Of a DNA stretch of 64,000 nt, positions 1-9,328 are shown in pieces. Position numbers and translations under genes: made by a program. The notes beneath the pieces were generated by a model, which ran no database searches, had not been told where the DNA came from, and worked only from the letters and a program-made list of their open reading frames with translations. The DNA comes from Priestia megaterium. Its GTDB lineage: Bacteria; Bacillota; Bacilli; Bacillales; Bacillaceae_H. Numbering within the stretch: position 1 is the first letter of the stretch; each line of letters begins with the position of its first letter. The stretch spans positions 310,001 to 374,000 of the forward strand of contig VTEF01000003.1 in the NCBI GenBank assembly GCA_008180335.1, given 5' to 3'.

Positions 1-385
1 TGGCAAAATCCCTTCTTTTGTAACATTTTTCAGTTCTAATCACTTCATTCTCTAAAACCCGCAGTACTTTATTTGCTTAGACTGCTCTCGAAAAGCTGCT
101 ACCATAAACAGCAACTGCATTCTATGAATCCGATTGACAAAGAAACATGTGTATACATTCATTAATCCTGCTTCAATTCCTAAGAAAAGAGTACCTCTAA
201 AAAGAGGTACTCCATAAAAGATTAATGGTGATGATACAATTCTGTCAGCTAAACAGTGTAACGCTGACCAGTCATAGTATGTGCACGGTCATTAAATTTA
301 TTCTTGCTAATTTTAACAGCTACATCACTAGAGTTATTAATTGTTTAGTTACTCAGTAACGTTTTCACTAATTAATGAACTTATG
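1..385. other. Left-edge non-coding stretch
   Basis: I find no convincing gene here. It contains the probable terminator of the NADH oxidase gene and, nearer that gene, a loose 6-bp inverted repeat (GTCAGC at 244-249, GCTGAC at 263-268) of unknown meaning. Confidence 0.5.
189..212 (-). terminator. Probable terminator of nox
   Basis: A 10-bp perfect stem (GAGTACCTCT / AGAGGTACTC) with a 4-nt loop is followed on the minus strand by TTTTCTTA. It lies about 170 bases past the nox stop codon. No other minus-strand gene is nearby. Confidence 0.6.
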
Positions 386-1720
386 CTACAAGCCAATTGC
401 TTGTAAACCTGCTTGATTTAGGAAATTCCATGGTTTATTAAAATGTGGTTGGAAAAAGAAGTCCATAAAACCAAGTTCCTCAATCGTCATTTCATTTTGA
501 ATACACACAGATAATGTATTAATCGCTTGTGTTACATCTACTTTTGATATAACTTGAGCACCAACAATTCTTCCTGTTTCTTCTTCATATACTACTTTTA
601 AAGTAAGGTTTTCATACGTTGGCATAAACTCTGGACGGTTATTATCTGATATTGTGACACTTTTCACATTCATATTGAAAAATGAAGCAGATGTTTCTGT
701 TACACCTGTTGACGCTAAGTTATAATCATAAATGTGTAAACCTGATGTTCCTTGAGTTCCCATATATTTAAGTGTTGGCTTAATAAGGTTTCGGGCTACT
801 AATGTACCCATACGTACAGCATTTGTTGCTAGCGGAATATAAGCATGCTGTTTTGCTGGATTGTAGTAAATTGCACAGCTGTCTCCAGCAGCAAACACAT
901 CTTTTTTACTTGTTTGCATATATTCATCGACAATAATAGCACCATTTGGAAGCATATCGACTTGTCCTTTTAACAAACCTGTGTTTGGTTTAAACCCTAC
1001 ACATAAGATGACTAGATCTGCTTCATATTCTCCCTCTGTTGTTACCACTTTTTGAACAGATCCATTCTCACCTTCAAATTTTGTGACAGTTTGATTTAAC
1101 GCTAATTTAATGCCTTGATTTTTAAATTCAGCTTCAAGAATATCTGTAAATTCTGGATCCAAATATTTATTTAAAATACGATCTGCACTATCAATAAAGG
1201 TTACTTCTTTTCCGTAAACTTCGAATGCTTCTACAAGTTCTGCCCCGATATACCCTGCCCCAATAACGGCAATTTTAGTAGCATGCTTTGCTTTTTCAAT
1301 AATGCTATTAGCATGCTTAAAGTTTTTTGAAAGTACAACGTTTTCTAAATCGATCCCTTCAAGATTTGGAACAATAGGCCAAGAACCTGTTGTCATCACT
1401 AATTTATCAAATGTATCTTCAAATTGTTCATTTGTCTCTAAATTTCTTACACGAAGTGTTTTTTGGTCTGTATTAATAGAAATTACTTCATGTTTCATCT
1501 TCATTGCAACACCCATGTCGATTAATTCTTGAGGTGAAGAATAAAATAATCCATTCGCATCTTTTACGACACCTCCAACATATAAAGCAATTCCACAAGA
1601 TAAAAATGAGATGTTATCGTTTCGTTCATAAACAGTAATTTCTGCATTTGGATAAAGAGTTACCATATTTTTAACGGCTGCTGTGCCGGCATGTGTACAT
1701 CCTACAACTGCGATTTTCAT
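386..1720 (-). CDS. nox: NADH oxidase (water-forming, Nox-2 type)
   Basis: This 444-residue flavoprotein belongs to the pyridine nucleotide-disulfide oxidoreductase family. It should reduce O2 to water with NADH in the cytoplasm, regenerating NAD+ and removing oxygen. The N-terminal FAD fold begins MKIAVVGCTHAG, and the motif SFLSCGIALYVGG places the redox-active cysteine at residue 42, the position used by NADH oxidases and CoA-disulfide reductases. A second GxGxxG fold (IGAGYIGAE, near 155) binds NADH, AAGDSCA near 280 is the second FAD motif, and a dimerisation domain follows. Length is normal. It is a single-gene unit whose promoter carries two TGTGA-N6-TCACA palindromes. CoA-disulfide reductase is the main alternative, but the THAG and SFLSCGIALY segments favour NADH oxidase. 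Confidence 0.87.
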   Translation of the reverse strand: MKIAVVGCTHAGTAAVKNMVTLYPNAEITVYERNDNISFLSCGIALYVGGVVKDANGLFYSSPQELIDMGVAMKMKHEVISINTDQKTLRVRNLETNEQFEDTFDKLVMTTGSWPIVPNLEGIDLENVVLSKNFKHANSIIEKAKHATKIAVIGAGYIGAELVEAFEVYGKEVTFIDSADRILNKYLDPEFTDILEAEFKNQGIKLALNQTVTKFEGENGSVQKVVTTEGEYEADLVILCVGFKPNTGLLKGQVDMLPNGAIIVDEYMQTSKKDVFAAGDSCAIYYNPAKQHAYIPLATNAVRMGTLVARNLIKPTLKYMGTQGTSGLHIYDYNLASTGVTETSASFFNMNVKSVTISDNNRPEFMPTYENLTLKVVYEEETGRIVGAQVISKVDVTQAINTLSVCIQNEMTIEELGFMDFFFQPHFNKPWNFLNQAGLQAIGL

Positions 1721-1755
1721 AGATGAAGATCCCCCTAGGAATTAAAAATTATATA

Positions 1756-1771
1756 TGTGAATAAATTCACA
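1756..1771. promoter_or_regulatory. Rex/Fnr-like operator downstream of the nox start site
   Basis: TGTGAATAAATTCACA is a perfect palindrome. It fits both the Fnr pattern TGTGA-N6-TCACA and the core of the Rex pattern TTGTGAA-W4-TTCACAA. It lies between the predicted transcription start (about 1782) and the nox ribosome binding site, a position typical of repression. Confidence 0.65.
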
Positions 1772-1788
1772 TATCATTTACAAATCCT

Positions 1789-1817
1789 ATTATACAAACA
1801 TAGTATGAGGTTGGCAA
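1789..1817 (-). promoter_or_regulatory. Sigma-A promoter of nox
   Basis: On the minus strand, TTGCCA (1812-1817) and TATAAT (1789-1794) are separated by 17 bases. This predicts a transcript starting near 1782 and a leader of about 60 nt. Confidence 0.75.
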
Positions 1818-1823
1818 GTAATT

Positions 1824-1839
1824 TGTGATTTTTTTCACA
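1824..1839. promoter_or_regulatory. Rex/Fnr-like operator upstream of the nox promoter
   Basis: TGTGATTTTTTTCACA, flanked by T and A to give TTGTGA-N6-TCACAA, is a second site of the same pattern. It sits 68 bp centre to centre from the first and just upstream of the -35 box. Confidence 0.65.
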
Positions 1840-1898
1840 AATAAACATTTAGTCCTCTCTTTTAAAAGAGAACGTCACAGTAAGTATGAAATTGGCAA

Positions 1899-2339
1899 TC
1901 ATTTTTTGTTATCTTTCTTTCCTTCAAATCCATAGTCTAGCACAAAGAGAAAGATAGCCAGCACAACTTCTGTACCTGTTGCAATTGTAATGCTGTCCAT
2001 TAATGAATCAGCCGTATGAACCGCAATCCATGAAAACCAACTATCAATTAACGCTGTGAAAAAGAAATGAACCGCTTTCGTTAAGTTTAATATGTTTACG
2101 CATAGAATAAGAGCTTTTGATAAAATCTCTGTAACAATTCCTAAACCAAACACTACTAAAACAAATAAGAGCAGTGATTGAACGGAGGTATACGTTACAC
2201 CCAATACCTGAAATAATCCAATCATTCCGAAAAAGTAAATGCTTATTACAACTGCTAATGATCCTAAAATTAAACATCCAACAAGCAGCCATACTAGTAG
2301 ATTACCTTTACTACCGATGTTGTTTGCTTTTTTTATCAT
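1899..2339 (-). CDS. Four-helix membrane protein, YrvL-like
   Basis: This 146-residue protein has about four hydrophobic segments (near residues 14-36, 50-75, 85-100 and 122-140) and a charged C-terminus (GKKDNKK). The pattern FFGxxGLFQxLGVxYxSVxSLL followed by a late VHTADSLMDSI segment resembles the YrvL regulatory membrane proteins of Bacillus, but I could not compare sequences. The ATG follows GGAG at a 9-nt gap. It sits between nox and topB on the same strand and appears to be its own unit. Function is uncertain. Confidence 0.5.
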   Translation of the reverse strand: MIKKANNIGSKGNLLVWLLVGCLILGSLAVVISIYFFGMIGLFQVLGVTYTSVQSLLLFVLVVFGLGIVTEILSKALILCVNILNLTKAVHFFFTALIDSWFSWIAVHTADSLMDSITIATGTEVVLAIFLFVLDYGFEGKKDNKK

Positions 2340-2401
2340 CGTTGCATTCTCCGTATCATAAATGTATTCATCCGAAAAAAATTATACCATTAATCAACAA
2401 A

Positions 2402-2437
2402 AAAAAGCGTTAGAAAATTCATTTTCTAACGCTTTTT
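2402..2437. terminator. Terminator after topB
   Basis: A 16-bp perfect stem (2402-2417 with 2422-2437) around the loop TTCA has A and T runs on its outer sides. It starts directly after the topB stop codon and could work in both directions. Confidence 0.88.
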
Positions 2438-2439
2438 AC

Positions 2440-4521
2440 TTATTTCTTTTTGTCTTGCAATGCTTGTTTTAGTGCATCTCCAAAGCTCGAGCCAAAACCA
2501 CTGTCATCGCTGTATTTGTTTAAAAGCTTTCTTTCTTCTTTTTTTGTCATTTTTTTCTTTTTATCTTCTGCTTTTTCAACAACTTGACATGTTCTGCATT
2601 GGAAATATGTTCCTGCTTTTCCGTTGTGAATTTCCATCTTTTTATGACACTGTGGACAACGTCGATTTGATAGCTTTGGATCTTTTTCGCGTCTATATTT
2701 ACATTCTAAGCTTGAACAAACAAGCACTCTTCCTTGTTTCGTCTTTTTCTCTTTCAGGAACGCCCCGCATTCAGGACATTTTGAACCGGTTAAATTATGA
2801 GGCTTATATGTTTTCTCGCTTTTTTTCACATCTTGAACTAACTTTATTGTTTGTTTGCGAATGTTTTCTAAGAAAACTTTTGGATTTCCTTTTCCACGTG
2901 CAATGGCTTCTAAATCTCGTTCCCACTTTGCCGTTAGTTCTGGTGACTTCAACTCATCCGCTACTAGATCAATTAATTGCTTTCCTTTTTTGGTAGGATG
3001 AAGACGGTTATTTTGGCGGTCAATCGATTCATTTTGTAAGAGCTTTTCAATAATATCAGCACGCGTTGCTGGTGTACCTAGGTTATGCTTCTCCATCTGC
3101 CCAAGTAAATCAGCTTCTGAATAGCGCTGCGGCGGTTCTGTAAAGGCACTTTTTAACGTCACATCTTGAATACGCAGTTTGCTGCCTTCTTTTAAATCTG
3201 GTAACGATAAAGCGTCTTCTTTTTCATCTGTAAACAGTTTTTTAAAGCCTAAGCTTAGAACTCTTTTTCCGCTTGCAATGAGTTTTTCACCGTTTACTTC
3301 CAGCTCAGCCTTTACAACTTCATATTCATGTATTGGATAAAATAAAGAAATAAACCGTTTGGCAATTAAATCATATAATTTACGTTCATCTGCAGATAAA
3401 TCTTGTAAAAAGACCGGCTGATCTGTGACAATGATCGCATGGTGATCGCTCACTTTTTCATTATTCACTACTCGCTTCGGAAGCTGTATTTGTTTACTAA
3501 GCAAAGGTCTGACTTCTGCTTTATATGCTGATGCAATACTTTCTAATCGCTCTTTCATCGTCGCCACCATATCTGTTGTTAAGTAGCGAGAGTCTGTGCG
3601 CGGATATGTCACTAATTTATGGTGCTCATATAATTTTTGAAGCACATTTAATGTTTTCTTTGCTGAGAATCCAAATCGTTTATTGGCATCTCGCTGAAGT
3701 TCATTTAAATCATATGGCAAAGGTTGGGCTTCTTTATGAACCTTGTTTTTGACACTTTTCACAACAGCTTCACCATGTAGCTTGCTGCGGATGGCTTCAG
3801 CTTTCTTTCGGTCAAACACTCGCTTTTCGTTTTCATGCTGCCACATTGCTTCAAATGAAGCAAATTTTGCTGTAAGCGTCCAAAATTCACTTGGCTTAAA
3901 TGTATTTATAACTTGTTCACGATCAATAATCATTGCAAGTGTTGGTGTTTGAACACGGCCTGCAGATAATGGCTCTTCATATTTTGTTGTAAGAGCACGC
4001 GTTATATTTAGACCAATTAGCCAATCCGCTTCGGAACGACAAACAGCTGAATCATAAAGCCGATTAAACTGTGCCCCCGGCTTTAAACTTTTAAATCCAT
4101 CACGAATCGCTTTATCTGTTTGTGATGAAATCCACAACCGTTTAAAAGGCTTATTCCATCTTACTTTTTCCATAATCCATCGTGCCACAAGCTCCCCTTC
4201 ACGCCCTGCATCAGTAGCAATAATCAGTTCTTGTATATCTTTTCTTTTAGCCAGATCCGATACCGTTCGAAATTGCGGACTTGTTTTACGAATTATTTTT
4301 AATTTCATACGCTCTGGCATAATAGGTAGATCCTCTATACGCCATGTTTTATATTGATTATCATAATCTTCAGGTGTTTGCAATTCCACTAAATGTCCTA
4401 ATGCCCATGTTACGACATGTTTTGGGCCTTCAATATAGCCTTTTTTGGTTTGTGTACAGCCAAGCACACGCGCCAAGTCTTTTGCTACACTTGGCTTTTC
4501 TGCTAATACAAGTGATTTCAT
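2440..4521 (-). CDS. topB: DNA topoisomerase III
   Basis: This type IA topoisomerase (693 residues from the chosen start) relaxes and decatenates DNA through a 5'-phosphotyrosine link. MKSLVLAEKPSVAKD opens the TOPRIM domain. Its acidic motif ATDAGREGE lies near residues 102-110, and the active-site tyrosine is in VTYPRTDSRYL near residue 306. The SAGRVQTPTL motif is near 187. The C-terminus carries two zinc ribbons (CPEC...CSSLEC and CPQC...CRTC) and a lysine-rich tail. The frame is open for 13 more codons upstream, but the ATG at 4519-4521 follows GGAGG at an 11-nt gap and begins the conserved N-terminus. Length is close to B. subtilis TopB. Confidence 0.95.
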   Translation of the reverse strand: MKSLVLAEKPSVAKDLARVLGCTQTKKGYIEGPKHVVTWALGHLVELQTPEDYDNQYKTWRIEDLPIMPERMKLKIIRKTSPQFRTVSDLAKRKDIQELIIATDAGREGELVARWIMEKVRWNKPFKRLWISSQTDKAIRDGFKSLKPGAQFNRLYDSAVCRSEADWLIGLNITRALTTKYEEPLSAGRVQTPTLAMIIDREQVINTFKPSEFWTLTAKFASFEAMWQHENEKRVFDRKKAEAIRSKLHGEAVVKSVKNKVHKEAQPLPYDLNELQRDANKRFGFSAKKTLNVLQKLYEHHKLVTYPRTDSRYLTTDMVATMKERLESIASAYKAEVRPLLSKQIQLPKRVVNNEKVSDHHAIIVTDQPVFLQDLSADERKLYDLIAKRFISLFYPIHEYEVVKAELEVNGEKLIASGKRVLSLGFKKLFTDEKEDALSLPDLKEGSKLRIQDVTLKSAFTEPPQRYSEADLLGQMEKHNLGTPATRADIIEKLLQNESIDRQNNRLHPTKKGKQLIDLVADELKSPELTAKWERDLEAIARGKGNPKVFLENIRKQTIKLVQDVKKSEKTYKPHNLTGSKCPECGAFLKEKKTKQGRVLVCSSLECKYRREKDPKLSNRRCPQCHKKMEIHNGKAGTYFQCRTCQVVEKAEDKKKKMTKKEERKLLNKYSDDSGFGSSFGDALKQALQDKKK

Positions 4522-4741
4522 TTTATGTATAACCTCCAATTCACTTGTCTTATTATACATGATAACGACTCTTTTTGTACTAACACAAACTTAGTTTACA
4601 TAATATTATTATCGGTTATTAAAAAAATACTATTCCTTAATCTTAAAATATAATACCGCTTACCCTTTATCTAAAAAGCCCTCCTCTCCTTGCTAATCCT
4701 TAAAATGATGATCCATTTTGCGAGGAGGACTCATCCGCTTT

Positions 4742-6403
4742 TTATTTATGCTTTTTGTAAAATAGCCTCGAGACAATGAGGCCAATTGCTCCTAATGCAA
4801 TAAATAATATTGCGCGAATCGCTACTGGAATAAATGGCAAATCATATAACACAAGCTTCACAAGAGTTAAAAATAACAAACTAATACCGATGTATGTGGC
4901 CGTTTTAAAGCTTTTGATAGAACCAATGACTAACGCAATCAGCGCCAAGACAATCCAAGCAAATGTTAACGCTAATGTTTGAGTATTTGCTGAGTATGAT
5001 GCTGTCAGAACATTCGTAACTTGCGTGATAAAAATAAGCATTAAAACAGTGAATAAAATACTTCCTCCTGTTAGATAAAATCTATGAAATTCTTCCTCTT
5101 CCTTTTTAATGCTAATATAAACCACCGCTATAAATGTTAACAGCACCCCGAGCCAATCGAATGTTTCAATTGAAAAGAACGTGTTAATCGGCGTTAACAC
5201 AACTATTAATGCGCTAATCGTATATAATGCATAAGCAATAATTTTATGAATCATATTGCGATAAGTAAGGGCAACATAATAAGCTGCTGTACCTTGAACT
5301 AAAAATAAAACAATTCCATCTGATTTATCCATAAATTGATTTAATATAAAAGTAACTGTTACAAGTGTATACGTAATAAAAAACTCAAACTTTTCTTTAT
5401 GGCCTCTTAATAAGTAAATACCTAGCATATAAGAAGCTGCAAGTATGATTAAAAGAATCGTAACAGCAGGTTCTGTCATTGTAATCAACAACCAGCCATA
5501 CGTGACAAACAAGCTTGTTAACGCTGTAAATGCAAATGTTGAAATAGACGTTTCAGATAAAAACAATACTGCTATTAGACAAATATGTTGAATGAAAATA
5601 GCTGTACCTAACAGGTAACCTAACTCTCCTAAATTAGCAAAAGAATAAAAGATAAGAAGAGCCACATTTAACAAACAGGCAGATAAAGCATATAAAATGT
5701 TATACTTCTGCTTAACTGCAACTACTATAAATGCTAGATACAACAACGTTTCATATCCTACAAATAAAAATGCATTCGGCGCCTTACTCTCAAGTAAAAA
5801 CGGAATCAGTACGCCGCCTATAACGCTGATAATGCTTAAAGCTTGTGATTTATAATAAATTGCTGCTGCAATCGCTAAACTAATCCAAAGTACGTTTAAC
5901 ACAAATGCAAACACTGGATTAACCATTCCGTACAAATGATGCATGGCAAAAGTAGTTAGCATAAAGAGTGGAATAGAGCCTCCTACTAATACTTGCCCTA
6001 ACACAAATCGACTCTGTTTTACTTGAAAATGTCCAATTATTGCAAAGGCGACTGACACAACATAACCTAACGTTACCTTTAATGGCTCGTTCATTAGGCC
6101 ATAGTCTGAAGCCGCCTTAAATCCCCATAGTACACCGATAATAAACACAAAAATAAAAATACGTGGCAGCCACGTTTGAAACAACACTTTTTCCCAGTCA
6201 ACTCGTTCAGCTTTTTTAGTAACTGAACTTTCCTGTCTCTCTTTAAGTAATGGCTGATTTACCTTCTCTCTTTTACTGGTTGCTAGCGAAACTTGTGGAG
6301 TAGCTAACATTGATGGATTTTTAACTATTTCACTCAGTAGGGCGACTTCCCGTTCAAGATTCTGGACTTTTTTCTCAAGTTCACTAATGCGTTCATTTTC
6401 CAA
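4742..6403 (-). CDS. DUF2339 multi-pass membrane protein
   Basis: About 553 residues. A short N-terminal coiled coil (ISELEKKVQNLEREVALLSEI) and a basic linker are followed by roughly 14 or more transmembrane helices, the arrangement of DUF2339 proteins, whose function is unknown. The frame can be read from a GTG at 6410-6412, but that codon touches the GGAGG directly. The TTG at 6401-6403 lies 9 nt from GGAGG and is the more likely start, giving an N-terminus of MENERISELEKK. It stands alone between topB and splB on the same strand. Confidence 0.8.
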   Translation of the reverse strand: MENERISELEKKVQNLEREVALLSEIVKNPSMLATPQVSLATSKREKVNQPLLKERQESSVTKKAERVDWEKVLFQTWLPRIFIFVFIIGVLWGFKAASDYGLMNEPLKVTLGYVVSVAFAIIGHFQVKQSRFVLGQVLVGGSIPLFMLTTFAMHHLYGMVNPVFAFVLNVLWISLAIAAAIYYKSQALSIISVIGGVLIPFLLESKAPNAFLFVGYETLLYLAFIVVAVKQKYNILYALSACLLNVALLIFYSFANLGELGYLLGTAIFIQHICLIAVLFLSETSISTFAFTALTSLFVTYGWLLITMTEPAVTILLIILAASYMLGIYLLRGHKEKFEFFITYTLVTVTFILNQFMDKSDGIVLFLVQGTAAYYVALTYRNMIHKIIAYALYTISALIVVLTPINTFFSIETFDWLGVLLTFIAVVYISIKKEEEEFHRFYLTGGSILFTVLMLIFITQVTNVLTASYSANTQTLALTFAWIVLALIALVIGSIKSFKTATYIGISLLFLTLVKLVLYDLPFIPVAIRAILFIALGAIGLIVSRLFYKKHK

Positions 6404-6530
6404 TTGACCCACCCTCCAAATTATATAAATAATGTAATTATTATACTATTCTTAAAATAAAATGGATAGAGCGATTCATATCATGGAATTTTGGAAGAAC
6501 ATTTAAAAGTGACAAGTTTTTATAGGGATA

Positions 6531-6560
6531 AATCGAAAAGGGAAAACGTCCCTTTTGATT
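6531..6560 (-). terminator. Probable terminator of splB
   Basis: An 8-bp stem (AAAAGGGA at 6536-6543 with TCCCTTTT at 6549-6556) is extended by AATC/GATT across a bulged G. It is 13 bases past the splB stop codon. The T run is weak. Confidence 0.5.
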
Positions 6561-6572
6561 TACTGCCTTTTA

Positions 6573-7601
6573 TTACGTAAAATATTCAATTTTTGCATTC
6601 GGGAAGAATTGGTCAATGTAATATTCTAATGTTTCTCTTAGTTCTTGTTCTTCATCTTTAGTGTAAACATATTTTCCAATCCCGTAACGTCCCCATTTAT
6701 AACGACGTTCTTCTTCATTCATTTCAAGTTTTGTTTTGGGATAGTTTTTTTCAATCACTCGTTTAGCAGGTTTTGTGAATCGATGCTGAATCATTTCAAA
6801 TGTAATATCATCTCTAGCTTCTTCTGGAATTGCTGCATCAAGCTTTTCAAATAATTTACGGTATCCATCTTGCCATCCTTCATGAATGTAAATTGGGGCA
6901 ATAATAAATCCCAATGGATAGCCTGCTTTTGCTACTTTATTGGCTGCTTCAATTCGGTAGTTTAAAGGTGAGGTACCAGGCTCAAAATGTTTAATAACAT
7001 AATCTGCATTAATGCTAAAGCGGAATCGAGTTCTTCCATTGTGTTTTGCGTCTAGCAAATGGTCCACATGATGAAACTTTGTCACAAATCGAAGTTGACC
7101 TAGTTCACTCTGCCCAAAGTATTCAATCGCATGTTTTAGCGTATGCGTAAGGTGATCAATGCCTACTATGTCAGAGGTACAAGCTGCTTCAAATCGAGTC
7201 ATTTGCGGTGCACGTTCCTGCATGTACCGCTCTGCTCTTTCTAAAATTTCTTCTACATTTACATAAGTTCTAATATAAGGCTTGCTTCCCATCGTTGTTT
7301 GCAAATAACAATAATGGCAATGTCCCATACAACCTGTTGCAAAAGGAATCGCATATTCCGCCGAAGGCTTTGAAGTATCAAAATCTAATGTCTTTCGTAT
7401 CCCTACCACTAATGTAGATTTTGCATTACGATATTTTTGTAAATGATTCCCACCTGGAATATTGCGAACTTGATTATGTGAAGTCGTTTCACGAATTTCA
7501 ATTCCCATTTTTTCAAATTTATCTTTTAATTTTACGCCTAGCGGATATTCTAAAGCGCGTGGTTCTATATAAACTAATTGCGGCACAAAAGGTTTAATCA
7601 T
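6573..7601 (-). CDS. splB: Spore photoproduct lyase (radical SAM)
   Basis: This enzyme repairs the UV-induced spore photoproduct (5-thyminyl-5,6-dihydrothymine) during germination. The 342-residue protein has the radical SAM cluster motif CMGHCHYC with cysteines at 91, 95 and 98. The conserved hydrogen-donor cysteine is at 141 (AACTSDIVG). These positions and the length match B. subtilis SplB. The ATG follows AAAAGGATG. In B. subtilis splA lies directly upstream, but here splA is about 2.8 kb away and splB appears to have its own promoter. Confidence 0.95.
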   Translation of the reverse strand: MIKPFVPQLVYIEPRALEYPLGVKLKDKFEKMGIEIRETTSHNQVRNIPGGNHLQKYRNAKSTLVVGIRKTLDFDTSKPSAEYAIPFATGCMGHCHYCYLQTTMGSKPYIRTYVNVEEILERAERYMQERAPQMTRFEAACTSDIVGIDHLTHTLKHAIEYFGQSELGQLRFVTKFHHVDHLLDAKHNGRTRFRFSINADYVIKHFEPGTSPLNYRIEAANKVAKAGYPLGFIIAPIYIHEGWQDGYRKLFEKLDAAIPEEARDDITFEMIQHRFTKPAKRVIEKNYPKTKLEMNEEERRYKWGRYGIGKYVYTKDEEQELRETLEYYIDQFFPNAKIEYFT

Positions 7602-7639
7602 TTTTACACATCCTTTTTCTTTTCACACCTTAATATTTT

Positions 7640-7668
7640 TATTATCTGAAAAGAAAAAGTCTGTATGC
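7640..7668 (-). promoter_or_regulatory. Possible forespore sigma-G promoter of splB
   Basis: On the minus strand GCATA (7664-7668) and GATAATA (7640-7646) are 17 bases apart, resembling the sigma-G pattern GHATR-N17/18-CATWMTA. The -10 departs from consensus at its first base. splB is known to be a forespore gene in B. subtilis, and this is the only support besides the match. Confidence 0.35.
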
Positions 7669-8182
7669 TTGGTAAATATAATCTGCAATATAAAAATGAT
7701 AAAGAATAAAATAATTCTATAGAAGGTTTATTTAGGGGTTTAACGAAGGTTTAACAGATGACTTTTTTTAAAAATTCAACAAGAAAAGCTATGTTATTAT
7801 TACCAACCTTTCTCTTGATTTTTGTACATTTTCCCCATCAGGAAATATTACTTATATCTCATTTTATGTTGAAGGCAATCAGCCTATTGGTTATTGCTCT
7901 TCACTAAATATACTGATAGTATTGCTCGCAAACAAGATTCGCTGTGCATTTATATTTACATCTATTTTTATATAGTTTTCAAACTGTTCATAAATTGAGT
8001 GGCTTTATATAGCACTTCCTACAACCTTCATTTTATAGTAGGCTTATTCCTGATCTATTTTTTACTCAAATAATCCCTCCTGCGTCACAGGCTGTTTTTC
8101 CAACTGTCTACGCAAAAGGGATCATCATTTAAATTTTGAGAACTAAACCTTTTTATAAGAAGGTTTAATATCTATATTTCAT
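7669..8182. other. Intergenic region between splB and the YdcF-domain gene
   Basis: About 510 bases without a convincing gene. A 49-codon plus-strand frame (7758-7907) encodes a hydrophobic peptide but has only a weak AAGG before it. A 7-bp hairpin (AAACCTT at 8145-8151 with AAGGTTT at 8160-8166) lies just past the stop of the next gene without a T run. Confidence 0.4.
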
Positions 8183-9328
8183 TTACCTTTGAAGTTCAGG
8201 ATATTGCCAAATTCCAGAAGTTCTAAACAAGTCACGGTAAATTACAAGTATTTCATCGTTAGATACTTTATGTGCTTCCTGTATCGATGGATAATCTAAA
8301 TAAACAACATTTGTGAAATTTCTATCGCTCTTTTGGTTATTCATTTTATCATAAAAATCACTTGCTTCTTTAAATACCGTTAATGCTCTTCTCATGTGGC
8401 TGGCGCTTGTAACAAGCGTCACATCTTGTAATCCCTCTTTCTCAAGCATTGCAGTTGAGAAAAGAGCATTTTCAACTGTATCTGTTGCCTTATTTTCAAG
8501 AATAATTCTATCCTCTTCAATCCCTTGTGAAATCAGCCAGTCACTCATTGCATCAGCTTCTGTAATTCCTTGTTTAGGCACTCCACCGGTTACAATAATC
8601 TTTGAATCCGGATATTTTTTTGCTATATCAAGCCCTGTTTTTAAACGTTCAATAAGAGGTTGTCTCATAGAACCATCCTCAGCAAGAGCATATCCAAGTA
8701 TCACAATTGCATGATCTTTTTGTGGTAAATTAGCTGGAGCTGAAGTATTTAATTTGCTATTTATAATATTTTCTGTCGTTTCTATCTTTTGAAGATATTC
8801 ATTTGCTTTTTTAGCATCTATTTTTCTTAATTTTGAAATCGATCTTTTATAAGAAGATTTATCTTCGCTTACTTTTGAGTACACTCCGTAAAGCAGATTT
8901 GCATTAAAATTATTTGGATCTAAATTTAATATCTGCTTATAAGTCTGTAAAGCTTCAGGAATTTTTTTCTGAATAATTTGTGTTGATGCAAGTGAAAATT
9001 TCAGATCAAGGTTATAAGGATCTAATAAAGTTGCTTCTTTAAATGCATTTTCAACAACATCATATTTTCCTTTAAGTGTAATTCCTTTAAATATATCTTT
9101 TTCTGCTTGTTGAATATCTCCACCATGCCAGTAATAATGCATAGCAATTTCTTTAAAATGATTAATCCTATCAGATGTAGGCTCATCATTTTTGAGCGAA
9201 TTCACACTAACATTTTCTGATGTTGTAGCAGTGGTTGGTACAGAAGTTGTCGCATATGCCGTTGCAAATGTTGCTGTAGAGATAGTAACAGCTAGAGCTA
9301 AACCTAGTTTCTTCTTCAAGCTTTTCAT
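8183..9328 (-). CDS. Exported TPR and YdcF (DUF218) domain protein
   Basis: This 381-residue protein begins with a signal peptide (MKSLKKKLGLALAVTISTA, probable cleavage after AYA). Residues about 50-190 form TPR-like helical repeats (LDPYNLDLKFSLAS, LDPNNFNANLLYGVYSK). Residues about 205-370 are a DUF218/YdcF domain: IVILGYALAEDG, then IIVTGGVPKQG, ENKATDTVENA and VTSASHMRRA. DUF218 proteins bind nucleotide-like ligands and include SanA/ElyC envelope proteins, but the substrate here is unknown. The ATG follows AGGAGGACACATATCA. TPR plus DUF218 in one exported chain suggests a role in envelope maintenance, which is inference. Confidence 0.82.
   Translation of the reverse strand: MKSLKKKLGLALAVTISTATFATAYATTSVPTTATTSENVSVNSLKNDEPTSDRINHFKEIAMHYYWHGGDIQQAEKDIFKGITLKGKYDVVENAFKEATLLDPYNLDLKFSLASTQIIQKKIPEALQTYKQILNLDPNNFNANLLYGVYSKVSEDKSSYKRSISKLRKIDAKKANEYLQKIETTENIINSKLNTSAPANLPQKDHAIVILGYALAEDGSMRQPLIERLKTGLDIAKKYPDSKIIVTGGVPKQGITEADAMSDWLISQGIEEDRIILENKATDTVENALFSTAMLEKEGLQDVTLVTSASHMRRALTVFKEASDFYDKMNNQKSDRNFTNVVYLDYPSIQEAHKVSNDEILVIYRDLFRTSGIWQYPELQR

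Noticed and set aside
1856-1871. TCTCTTTTAAAAGAGA palindrome between nox and the YrvL-like gene
   Set aside because: AT-rich and without a T run; could be an operator or a weak terminator, but nothing distinguishes it from chance.
2460-2996. 178-codon plus-strand frame within topB
   Set aside because: It is antisense to the well-conserved C-terminal region of topoisomerase III; a shadow frame.
7758-7907. 49-codon plus-strand frame encoding a hydrophobic peptide
   Set aside because: The ribosome binding site is weak and AT-rich DNA readily gives hydrophobic frames by chance; left as a note only.
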